From contig CM033121.1 of the NCBI GenBank assembly GCA_019321725.1, positions 1,426,001-1,490,000 on the forward strand: 64,000 nucleotides of DNA, in the 5' to 3' direction. The DNA comes from Paulownia fortunei. Its lineage: Eukaryota; Streptophyta; Magnoliopsida; Lamiales; Paulowniaceae. This document shows positions 13,414 to 25,100 of the stretch, in pieces; within the stretch, counting starts at the first letter, position 1; every line of letters begins with the position of its first letter. The notes beneath the pieces are model-generated. The model saw nothing but the letters and a program-made list of their open reading frames with translations, was not told the DNA's origin and did not search any database. A program made the translations under genes and the position numbers.

Positions 13414-15706
13414 ATGAGCAAAGAAAGATTGCTTCCATTTGGTAGCTTGGAAGGGAATGATGATGAAACAAGTACTTGCATATGTTTTAAGTCGATGCAC
13501 GATAGAGTTACGAAGTTTTGGAATGATTCTTGCGATTTTTCCAAGAAAGCATTGGAGATGGGACGCAACGATCCCAGAAAAGTCATATATGCCATCAAGA
13601 TGGGCTTTGCATTGGCCCTTGTATCATTGTTCATATTTTGGAAAAAGCCTCTTCCTGATGTCTCCCAGTTTTCGATTTGGGCAATCCTCACCGTCATTGT
13701 GATGTTTGAGTTCAGTATAGGTACTATGATCATAGTTCATCCTTGTAATCACCTTATGTTTGTACTTGAAACTGTTTGCGACAAAGATTGAATTTTAGTA
13801 CTCTAGAGGTCATTTAAAACCTCTTCCTTTTATCTTTTTACTTTGTCTTAACCACATATTCTGTATTGTCTTACTTCTGCAGGAGCAACTTTCATCAAAG
13901 GATTCAACCGTGGATTAGGGACATTTTGTGCTGGAATGCTTGCCTTTCTCTTTGCTGAGCTATCACTCTTGGCTGGAGAGTGGGAAAAAGTCGTAATTGT
14001 CATAAGTTTCTTTATCACCGGTTTGTCCATGACACCACCAAATGACTTGAATATATTCTCAAATTGCTGCATGTTCTCTGTAAAATGATATTGATTAGAT
14101 TCTTACCCTAGTTTCCCTGCCTGATCAAAGTTTTCTATTTGTTTGCAGGATCTTTTGCGTCATACTTGAAACTTTATCCTACAATGGCACCATATGAATA
14201 TGGATACCGTGTTTTTGTACTTACATACTGTATCCTTATGGTGGCTGGGAACAGAACTAGAGAATATACAGTGGCAATTCTTACTAGATTGGTGCTTATT
14301 GCTGTTGGTGCTTGTATCTGCTTCATCATTAACATTTGCATTTACCCCATTTGGGCGGGAGACGATCTACACCGCTTGGTGGTGAATAATTTTAAGGAGC
14401 TTGCAACTTCTTTGGAAGGTTTGATTTATACGAATTCACAACAGACACATATATTTTGTCCACAATATCGAAAGTTTAGCAGTTATTAACTGTTAAGTTC
14501 ATTAGGTTGTGTCAATGGCTACTTGAAATATGTCGATTACGAGAGAACCCCCACTAGATTTATGACTCAAGCATCCGGTGATCAACTCTACCTTGGCTAT
14601 AAATCAGTGATAGAATCTGCAAGCCGAGAGCAAACCTTGGTACAGTTATATCTTTCTGCATACATGCTTGTTTACTGCACCAAGAAATAACTCTCTGCTA
14701 AATTTTAGTCCAAATACTCTGAACAGTTAGCCTTTGCTCTATGGGAACCCCCTCATGGGCGTTACAGAACACTTCATCATCCCTGGAGAACTTATGTGAA
14801 AGTAAGTGGTGCGGTCAGGCATTGCGCGTATACAGTCATGGCACTCCATGGATGCATTTTATCGGAAATTCAGGTGAATACAACGACACTTCATTACCAG
14901 AAGTTTATACGTACGCGAGCATCCAAATCTCCACACAAGTGTAATTTAGTGTAGTCAAGGCCTGTACTTGATCAAAAAGGGCTCTCGTTGTTCCTCTTTG
15001 TGATTTATGATTTATCAATTTGATTTTCAAAATATGAAATGTGTAGGCACCACCAGAGAAGAGGCAGGTTTTCCGTAGCCAGCTTCAAAGGGTCAGTGCA
15101 GAGGGTGCAAAAGTTCTGCGCGAACTGGGAAACAAAGTTGAGAAGATGGAAAAACTAGGGACAGTCCACAACATACTCAAAGAAGTGCATGATGCAGGTG
15201 AACAATTACAGAAAAAAATAGACCAAAGATCATTTCTTCTAGTCAATTCTGAGAGCTGGGAAATTGGAAACCATACTAAGGAGCTAGAAGATCTTGGTGA
15301 TCGTCCGAGAGAAAGGGAATACGAAACTTTGCAGTTGGGCTTCAAATCTCTAAGTGAAACAGCAATTTACATACAGTCACCTCTACTATTGGCTCCACGC
15401 TTGCCAAACAAAGATTTGCCAAAGCAAAAGCTAAGAAAGCATGTTCCATGGCCTTCCTGGATTTCATTTGAAGGTGATGGTTTGATCAAAGACGATGAAG
15501 TCAAAACTTATCAAAGCGCGAGCGCCTTGTCTCTGGCCACATTTGCTTCGCTTCTGATTGAATTTGTCGCGAGGCTTCAGAATGTGGTGGACTGCTTTGA
15601 AGAGTTGAGTGAAGAAGCAGAGTTCAAAGATCCCAATATCATTCTTTTAGCAAAAAGTGTTGGTCTTTGGACAAAACTCTTGAGGTGCTTCAGGTTCAAG
15701 ATTTGA
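13414..15706 (+). CDS. ALMT: Aluminium-activated malate transporter (ALMT9-like clade), copy 2
   Basis: Tandem paralogue of the upstream ALMT with identical exon architecture: 13414-13720, 13883-14020, 14149-14418, 14506-14639, 14727-14873 and 15047-15706, giving 551 aa. Exons 2, 3 and 5 are exactly the same length as in copy 1 (138, 270 and 147 nt). The start is the ATG of [14 protein letters not shown]; the frame is closed by a stop 42 bp upstream with no other ATG between. It keeps the ALMT membrane block ([32 protein letters not shown]), WEPPHGRY, and [14 protein letters not shown]. Unlike copy 1 it retains the full C-terminal end [14 protein letters not shown], similar to the Trp/Leu/Phe-rich end of ALMT9-type proteins. 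Anion channel function, probably vacuolar, is inferred from the family. Confidence 0.94.
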
Positions 15707-15930
15707 TTCTTGTGAAGAAGTTTGACTACAAAAGTTGCAAGGATATATATGGTTGAAATTTCATCTTCAGAAGTCAGTTTAGTTGTGTGGGAATTGAAGT
15801 TTGATTTCTTGAATAGATAGAATTTTTGCTGTATCATAAATTAGAGAGACCACGACATGCATTGCATGACTATGATGTCTTTTTCCTTTTTTTCTTCTTC
15901 CTTTCTTCCTTTTTTTTTTTTGTTGGTTGT

Positions 15931-15956
15931 GGGTGGCGTGGGGGGTGGGGTGGGGT
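15931..15956 (+). other. G-quadruplex-type G-run cluster
   Basis: Four runs of three or more G (G3, G6, G4, G4) separated by TGGCGT, T and T on the sense strand, about 225 nt after the ALMT copy 2 stop codon and preceded by a T-rich tract. It is probably in or just past the 3' UTR. Confidence 0.55.
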
Positions 15957-17214
15957 GTAAGGGATAGAGTGACTAGGCTGTTTCAGTTGTTCATTGCCAT
16001 AAAGGTAAGTATTCACAGTTTTTAAAAGAATTTGAATGAACAAATATATTTCTTTTCTTTTGGTGGAAAAGTAGTTTATGGTATTGTATCAGTTCCATTA
16101 ATATTATAGTGGTATAATATCATTCATAATATTCTTTGTTTATAATAATGGATAAACTATCTTCATATTGTACTATTCAAGTCCTAGTACAATGGCAATC
16201 CTCCTTTTATTGTCTATTTTATCCCTCTGACTTTGCAACTGGTGAATCTTTGGTCCAAGTCTGCTAAATTATTTTTTGGGAGATTGTAAGTGTAATTGTT
16301 TTATATTTGCCATTTAAATTGGTGAAATAATAGAAAAAGGTTTAAAATTGGTGTATAAGATTTTTTTTCTATATTTCAAATTATAATTACCCCATTCAAG
16401 TATTACAAATATCCTCTTAAAATTTATCTTTATTTTACAAAGACCATTCAATAGGTCTAATTTGCAAAATAAAAATAAATGTTAATGAGATATTTGTAAT
16501 TTATAATTTTAGAAAATTTTTTCTGTAAATAGTCAAAAATCAAGAATAATTTCTTTAATTTATTAATATTTATTTTATACATAAAAATCCTATCATTCAA
16601 TATCAAAATTGTATGTAAAATTAAAGTTATGATAATATCCTTATCGAAAAAGAGCCAATTTAGTTTTATTTTCAAACTTATTTTCATATTTTCAGTATTT
16701 ACAGCATTAAAATATTTTCATCAAGTTTTCGTATAAAAATAAAAATATATTTTAATTAATTATATTTTTATATAGATTATATAGGTTTGAAAATTAATAT
16801 ATATTTATTTTATAATTTTTTTTGCTTGCAAAGATGTGAAATATTGATATGTTTGAATATAAATTTGATAGATGCGTGAAAAAAATGTAAATTGCTGCTA
16901 GTAGGTTTGAAAATAGATTTTAAAAATAAAAATATATTACATTTTTAATGAAAATAAATAAAGCAAATGTAGTTTTTTGAATTTTAAATATAAAAAGCAA
17001 AAAAGTTCCTTATGAAAATAAAAACAACGGGGCCATTTTGATCGTTCCAAAATCTATAACTTAATATAGTATGATGCAAGTATTTTATGGACCCTAATTC
17101 AAACCAAAAAATCAAAGCTTGTTGAGAGCACTTTTTGGATATTTTATTTTTCTAATTAAACTTATCAAATTTTGTTTCCTTAATAATGTCCATTTTTGTC
17201 TTGCATATTAATTA

Positions 17215-17660
17215 CCTGGGGTGTATACAATTCGGTTGATCGGTCGAATTGAACCGAAATCTTCAATTCGCACCAAAACTGAATTAATTTTTAAAATTTT
17301 AATTTTTGGTTCGATTTTTTTTAAAAAATTCGATTAATCGTACTGAACCGAAAACTAAATTAATATTTTTATATTATATTTTATACTATTTTTATTTTTA
17401 TATTTATTATTTATTTTTATACTTTTTTTTATGTTTTTCTCACTCATAATAAATAAAAAATATATTTATAATAATATTATTTAGTTTTTATTTATTTTTT
17501 AAAAAATTCGATTCACTGAAAATCGAACCAAAAAATAAAAAAAAAATCAATTAAAATCGAACCGAATTAATTAATTCAGTTCAATTTTTTATTTTTAATT
17601 TTAACGAAGCAAAATTTCGATTAGATTTGCTTCAATCAAACCAAACAAACACCCCTACTC
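17215..17660. mobile_element. Candidate non-autonomous inverted-repeat element (MITE-like)
   Basis: The left edge reads GGGGTGTATACAATTCGGTT and the right edge ends in ...AACCAAACAAACACCCC, so the termini are imperfect inverted repeats (GGGGTGT with a GGTTTGAT/GGTTGAT-like follow-on). Inside, the strings aattcggtt/aaccgaatt and ttaaaaaattcgatt recur in both orientations around a T/A-rich core. No coding capacity. A clean target-site duplication was not found, so the superfamily is left open. Confidence 0.45.
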
Positions 17661-19194
17661 ATACTTAAGTATGAAAAGATAACTTTTTGCACTTTCTATT
17701 GTCATACAAATACTACAGGAGAGTCAATTTTTTTCGCACTGAAATGGTTTTAAAAATATATAATTATTTTGCAAAAAACATGATAAAAATAATAATTTAA
17801 AACATTTGGACAGGATTTATGAACCTAAAAATTACATGAGAGAGTTTGTTCTTACTCAAACTTTTTAGGTTAAAATATCACTCCCTTGTTAAGTCATAAG
17901 TTTCTTCCAAAAAAAAAATAAAAATACAATGAGTAGGACTTTGAAGGTAAACAAAATTAAAAATAAGAAGTCTCAATTTTCCTCAACTTTTTTTTTTAAT
18001 CTAACGCCATTCAAATAAATTTGGACCAAGGTATAATCCTATTGATTTGCATTGATCAGGATGTAATGCAAAAGAGAAACAATAAAAATAAGATTAGTGA
18101 TGTTGATCTTACTATCTTGGGATAAAATTATTGTACTTATTTTGCTTTTAAGATTATTTATAATTCATAAAATGATTTTTTAAAAATTTATTTATCAACA
18201 TTCTGTTCACTGCATTATTGATGAGAGTTAAAACTTAAAAGTACTTTTTTTTGTCGTTTTTTCATGAGACTTACCATTGTCTTCTTGTCCTTGTTGTAAT
18301 TACATGAAAAACACGGTCTGAAAACTCAATAGAAATTCATAATAAATCTCTCTGTCTCCCTGTTCTTTCTTTAACAAAGCCTTCGAATCTGAGGGAAGCC
18401 GGCGGAACTCATTGCCTCCGGTAACTATATTATTCTCTTTCTATCTTTCTGTGTTTTTATGTACACTTTAATCGTATGCGTCTACGCGTGCTGAGTCGTT
18501 TCTTTGTTTGTTTTATTTCTTTTGGGGATTTAAGTCCTTGGCTGTGGCCCAGATCTTAGATTTTGCACTTGATTTTGATTTTCTGTTCCTTTATTCTAGC
18601 TTAAGAAATTGAGGAAATAAAAGTTTTTCCCAATTCAACTTGTGGGTCATGCTGGAATTTTCTCAGAATTGTAAGTTTACTCCGTTTCCCATTTCTGAAA
18701 TGGAAATGAAATTTGGTATGCATAAGTTGTCTTCAAAGAAGATTGAAACAGTTATTTTGTTATAATGACCTGAGTTTCACTTTTTCCTAAAATATGTTGT
18801 TGCAGCCTCTTTGATTATGGATCTCGTGATTAAGTTCTAGTCTATTATAGGCTTCATTTCCTGGGAACTTTAAGATTGAGATATGCAATTCTTGATCTTA
18901 ATTTTATTTTTTGAAATTATATCTAGGAAAATTATATAGCTTTATCAAGAGATCAAGTTTTTGGGCAATGTAATTCCTGTGGTTTTGGTTTGTTAACAGA
19001 ATAATTCTCTAATTTTCAGTAGGATTTAATATTTTCTTTCAGGTTAGGAAATCAAGATTCAATTTTTATGTTTTACCTTGTGTAACGCTCTTGTTATGCT
19101 TTTACCCTGTGATTTCGGATAAGTTGATTTTCTTTTATTTTTTTAAATGTTTTGATGAAGCTTGTAGCCTATCAAAACGTTATTTTGTGACACA

Positions 19195-22100
19195 ATGTCG
19201 ATGGTGGATGAGCCACTGTATCCGATAGCAGTACTAATAGATGAGTTAAAGAATGATGACATTCAACTACGGTTGAACTCTATACGTAGACTATCCACCA
19301 TTGCACGAGCACTTGGGGAGGAAAGGACTCGAAAGGAGTTGATTCCCTTTTTGAGTGAGAACAATGATGACGACGACGAGGTGCTGCTTGCTATGGCTGA
19401 AGAATTGGGTGTTTTTATTCCATATGTTGGAGGAGTGGAGCATGCTCATGTGTTGCTCCCTCCTCTGGATACACTTTGTACTGTGGAGGAGACCTGTGTG
19501 AGGGACAAAGCTGTAGAGTCGTTGTGCAGAATTGGATCACAGATGAGGGAGAGTGATTTGGTTGACTGGTTTATTCCTCTTGTGAAGGTCAGATTTAACT
19601 TGCTCTTTCTTTCATCATTTTTTATGTTGTTGAGAAGTGCTATCTTTATTAGATATTGAGCCAGATGCCATCGATACATGTTCGGAAATCTCTGCGCTTC
19701 AGAGTTCTGTGACCGTCCTGTTTTTTCCCCTTTGTTTCCTTTCATGAGTACCACATAAATTGTTTACATTTGTTATTTAAGTATGAGAGGTGGAATCACT
19801 TCTTATCCTTGATTTCCTGAAGATATTTTTTCATATACTACTCAGGTCTTATATATATATATACACACACACACATATATATATGATTGCTTTTAGAATG
19901 TGAGGTCGGAGAGATCTTGCACTTTCTTTCTTATTTTTATGCTTCTTTGAGCAATGTTATCTTCATTAGGTATTAAGTTGGAGGTCATTGATGCAGATGG
20001 AATCATGGTATTAAATTTTTCTGTCAAAATTCTGAAACTTTTGGCTCTCCTTGAGTATCTGAAACAAAATCCAAATTTTAGTTTAATTTTGCAGAACTCC
20101 ATCCATAATATTAAAATATTTTATATTTTAAACAAATTATAACACATAATAATAAATTCAGTAATGAAATAATCCTTGCAATTACTAACATAATAATGAA
20201 AATAATTTAAAAAAAGATTTTTTGAAGAATATACATACAAATAGCTTAAGTTAAAGGTTAACTTTTAAAAAATCTCTCCATTTAAAGAAATAAAGCCTCA
20301 TTTTGAGACATCCTATAAAAGAAACATGTGTAATAAATTTGGGATCGAGGTTAAAACTTCTATAAATAGTGAGAAAGTTTTGAAGAAATGCTAATTTATT
20401 TAAAGTCTTCTTTGTTAGTAATAACTAGTAAGCGAGATAAAATTTTCTTAGTAACCGAACAAAATTGGAACGATATTCCACCACGTGTTCTTTTATGATA
20501 TTTCTGATAATTTTGAATCAATGAGTATTAGCACAGAACAAAACTCAATTGGTTTGGATCAAGTTCAAATACTAACGCATGGACATAGACTTGGTACTTA
20601 TTGAATCCAGTACCATGTCAACCATATGCATAACCTTTGCCGAATATTTGTAGAACTACTCATCTCTAATATGCTATTAATCAATATGTGCCTACTGGAA
20701 TTTTACAAGGCACAATGCAGCAAGCGTATCATCATCATATTTCCGTGTATTTGCAGACTATCGACATTTTAATTCATGGGCCGAGTATAGTTAGCATCTA
20801 ACTAAAATTTCGTATTCGAAATATGAATGATGGATATTTATCAATATTGTACGTACCTTGTTTTAATGAAGTTTTTATGATGTCTAGTCATTAAATTACC
20901 ACCAAATCATAGTTATTTTTATTATTTTTAAAGTGTGTGCAGTACACTTATTATCATATCATTTAATAAAACTTTACTATATACTTCATATATACAAGTT
21001 TTTAGTTTAAAACATGCATAAATGTGTTAATTAAAAATATGCAAAGTTTCATTCAAAATATCCAACTTTTGTATAACGTCAACCTTTTATTCTAAGCCGA
21101 AATCGAAATCTTGGATATCCTCAAAATTTCCATAATTTACTACTCTGAAATATACATCGATTTTGGTATTTAAACCTTGGGTGGAATCGCTTAAATAGCA
21201 TCATCGATTCCTTGGGATATCACCTCAAAGAAAATACTGCAAGCAATTCATTTAGAGGGCTTTTGGAATCTGGTTTTCGATAATATCGTTACTAGTGATT
21301 GTCTTTAGCATGTGAAGGTCTAGTTGTTTTTCTTTCTTCATTAAGTATGCATATAATCACTCTCTCACTATGACAGCCTTTGCCATTTATAATTCTCTTT
21401 TAGTTATTTATGTATTGATTTTGATTGGGCTTGATTCAATTTTAAATTATAGAGGCTGGCAGCTGGTGAGTGGTTTACAGCCCGTGTGTCGGCTTGTGGA
21501 TTATTTCATATTGCATACCCAAGTGCCCCAGATATGTTAAAGACAGAATTAAGGTCAATATACAGCCAATTGTGTCAAGATGATATGCCTATGGTGAGAA
21601 GGGCTGCTGCAACAAATTTGGGGAAATTTGCTGCCACTGTGGAAGCTGCTCATCTCAAGACTGATATCATGTCTCTGTTTGAGGATCTTACACAGGATGG
21701 TATATCAAATTTTGAGTCTTTGCATTGATTGACACAATGCCTAGATAACAGTAGTAGCTGACATGATTCAGTTGATCTTTAAAAACTCTAAAAGTTATTG
21801 CAAGATGAGTTGTGAGATTTAGTTACAAGACTGAGACAGTGTGAAATCTTATTACAGCTCCATAATGTTAAATGAATTTTTTCAGGTTAAATGTTTTCCT
21901 TTGTAGTCATCTTCTGCTCTCTGAGGCCGGAGCAAATGGCCTTTATATCACGTGATGGAATATATTGAATATTTTTAAGTAACAGGATAGGCCAGAAAAA
22001 TTTGAAAATGAATCATATACTATCAGATATTGCCTTTTATCCTGGAATTCATGGACTTTAAGTCTGGTGCTGAGATTTTCTTTTTGTTTTGTTTTACCTT

Positions 22101-25100
22101 CATGGAATTATAACATTGACCAACTGTTGGTCCTGGTCCTTTTTTGAAATATGTATTTGTCCCACAGCTGTTGCTTTTTATTTGAAGCTAATGAAATCTA
22201 AGATAAAATTATAGTGAGGTCTTGTAATTTAGGTTGAGGAGTCTTATATTGGAGTTCTTTTACTAAGTAATTGGTTATGAGTTAATTATTTGTGTCTAAT
22301 CCTAGTTGAAGAAGGATTTCCTTGGTTCTAGTTTTCCTAGTTATTTTCCTAGTTGGATTAATTTTGTTTTAGTCCATAAATAACTTGTATTCTTTCTCAA
22401 TGCAAATCAATTAATAGAAGAATTCAGGTTTTTGAAAGTTTTGCAAATTTAATGGTGAGATTCGGTTAACTTTCTTCTAAGACAGATTCTTACAAGGCCT
22501 TAGAGAGATTTTAAGATTTTATTTCAGCTTTGGAGATTTTAAAGCTACATTTAGCAAATCTTCTTATTAATCTTCCATTGTTTCTTTAATTGTCAAACAA
22601 CCTTTAGAATTCCAATTTAAGGGCTGTTCTGCATTGTTGATAGTATAATTGTTAGTTTATGGATATACCTTTTTTCTTCTTAATTATTCTCTAGTGACAA
22701 TATCAGAACCAAATATGCGTAACTATTGGAATATATCAAATTGAAAGCAAGAGCTAGCATATTATTCATGCTTGAGAAAAAATGAGTGAAGTAATTCAAA
22801 TAGGAAATTTATATTTAGAAATGTTGACGGTTAATCACTGAATATAATTATCTGTAGTGAATGGTACTTTTTGTTAGTCAATGCTGAAACAATCATCTGT
22901 TTGGTTAACAAGAAGATTGACAGCTGGAATCTTAAATTTAGCTACAACCAGGTGGGAAATTAAGATGATAGGTGGTGCTGTTGGTGAACTAAAATTAACT
23001 TTCTAAATGCTTCATTTCAGATCAAGATTCTGTTCGCTTACTAGCTGTTGAGGGCTGTGCTGCTCTTGGCAAGTTGTTGGAGCCTCAAGATTGTGTTGCC
23101 CATATTCTCCCTGTAATTGTTAACTTCTCGCAGGTATACTTCAAACTACATTCTTGTTCTAGTTATGACTGCTGGTTCCAGTTATGATTGCTGGACCTGC
23201 TATCACAGCATTGTAGCAATTTTCCTTTGATCAGTCATAGTTCTTCTGTTTGAGTTTTTTCTTATTATTTGTTTGGATATGTTATTGTCGATGTATCCTT
23301 TCTTCTATTCTTGGAAATGCTGTGTACAATTTAATTTAAGCTATGTAGTTGGAACAGTTTGTGATCATCTTTCCTTTTATCCATATGCTTTATTCTATTG
23401 TAGCTTACTGATTTTGGGAAAACAGTTCATTTCCATATCTTTTTTTTTAGCATGAAAGGTTGCTTGCCATATATAAAGATAAGTTTTAAACAGGAAATGC
23501 TTATATCTTCTGTGCAAGTGGATGGTGCCTTTTCTGTCTTTGTTTATTTCTTTTTTTCTTTCCTCCTTTTTAATGTGACTTTCTTACTGTATACATCAGG
23601 ATAAGTCTTGGCGTGTTCGCTACATGGTTGCCAATCAGCTGTATGAGCTTTGTGAGGCTGTGGGACCTGAACCTACTCGGTAGTTGTTTATATCTGCTTC
23701 TAAATTTCAATGTTACTGCATCTCATGTGATGTTATCTTACACGTGTCTGTAAATTTCTGGGAATATATAATTTTCTTTTAATAATATATGGCTAAAGTA
23801 TTAAGAAATACTTTTAAGGTTTTTCATTTCTTTGTGTTGGTAGAAATCCTAAGGCAGTGTCATCGACTTGGGATATAGATATGGTACTGTCTAGACTAAT
23901 GGACATGGGAAATGCCAGATAATGAGGACTTTATTGGCTACAGGATAAACTGAAATTTTATATATACTTGTGCCTGCCTAGGGTATAATGAGCGTATGAT
24001 ATATTGCTAGTATCTGTTGTAGATTTGGATCCGTTAACTGTGACAGTAGTTACAACTTTTTATTGACATATAAGAATTCAAATTGATGATTAGTTTCTTT
24101 TTTCCTTCCTTCTCCTTGGATAAGTTGTTTTCATGATGAATATATTATTTGTTATGATTATATGTTTCAAGGACGGATTTAGTTCCTGCCTATGTGCGCC
24201 TACTTCGAGATAATGAAGCAGAAGTGCGAATAGCAGCTGCTGGAAAAGTGACAAAATTTTGTCGGATTCTTAATCCGGAACTTGCTATTCAGCATATTCT
24301 CCCCTGTGTAAAGGTAACCTCAGTTGTGCAAAATCTAACTGGATTTGTCTGTTAGTTACTGAATATATTGCCTTATTCTTTCCTATGACTATCTTATACT
24401 GGGAGGTGATTGCTTGCAGGAATTGTCATCTGATTCTTCGCAACATGTAAGATCTGCTTTGGCTTCTGTAATTATGGGAATGGCTCCTGTGTTGGGGAAG
24501 GTAAGTAAAATTTTCAACTTTAAATTGAGAGAAGTACTTTATTTATGCAAACATTTTGATTCATGGGTGCATAGATTGGATGGGAGAATGTTTGTTTTGC
24601 CTTTGTTTATTGTGCATGAAGTATTATTGCACTTAAGTCAAGGAGTATGTCAATGTCTTAATAATATAAACATCTTAGCTCGTGTTGATGAGACATAATA
24701 CAGTCTTCTTGCGCTTCATAACTTCATACAATTGGCTGCTTATAACTCCAGAAGCATTATTGATCTTGTGTCTACTAGTGCTATTTACCTTCTTCTTACA
24801 ATTTACTTGTTTTTTTGCCAACCACTTAGATCTCAACTTCGTGAATCGCTACAGCTATTGTGTCTTGATCTAGTTTTGAACAGTTAGTTTACATGTCATA
24901 CATATGGTTCTTTGGCCATGTATGGATAAGATCCCAAAGTTCTTGTTGCTTTCAATTTCATTACTATAGAAAATGAAAAGCAAATGATGTTGGATGATCT
25001 TGTGATTCTTTGACCTGCTGAGCTAATCAATAGCTGTTTGGGGGCTGAAAACTGCCATCTAAGTTATCTGAAAATTTTGTTGTAGATATGCATGTATGGT

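Larger units (their letters stand above)
15707..19194. other. Intergenic region and PP2A-A 5' leader
   Basis: The first ~250 bp is the likely ALMT copy 2 3' UTR. From 16050 to 18300 the DNA is very AT-rich with no gene; it includes the inverted-repeat element at 17215-17660. From about 18340 the composition changes (cttcgaatctgagggaagcc, then a GT-beginning stretch after gcctccg at ~18421). This is consistent with a transcribed 5' UTR exon and a 5' UTR intron ending shortly before the PP2A-A ATG; these UTR exon limits are inference. Confidence 0.45.
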
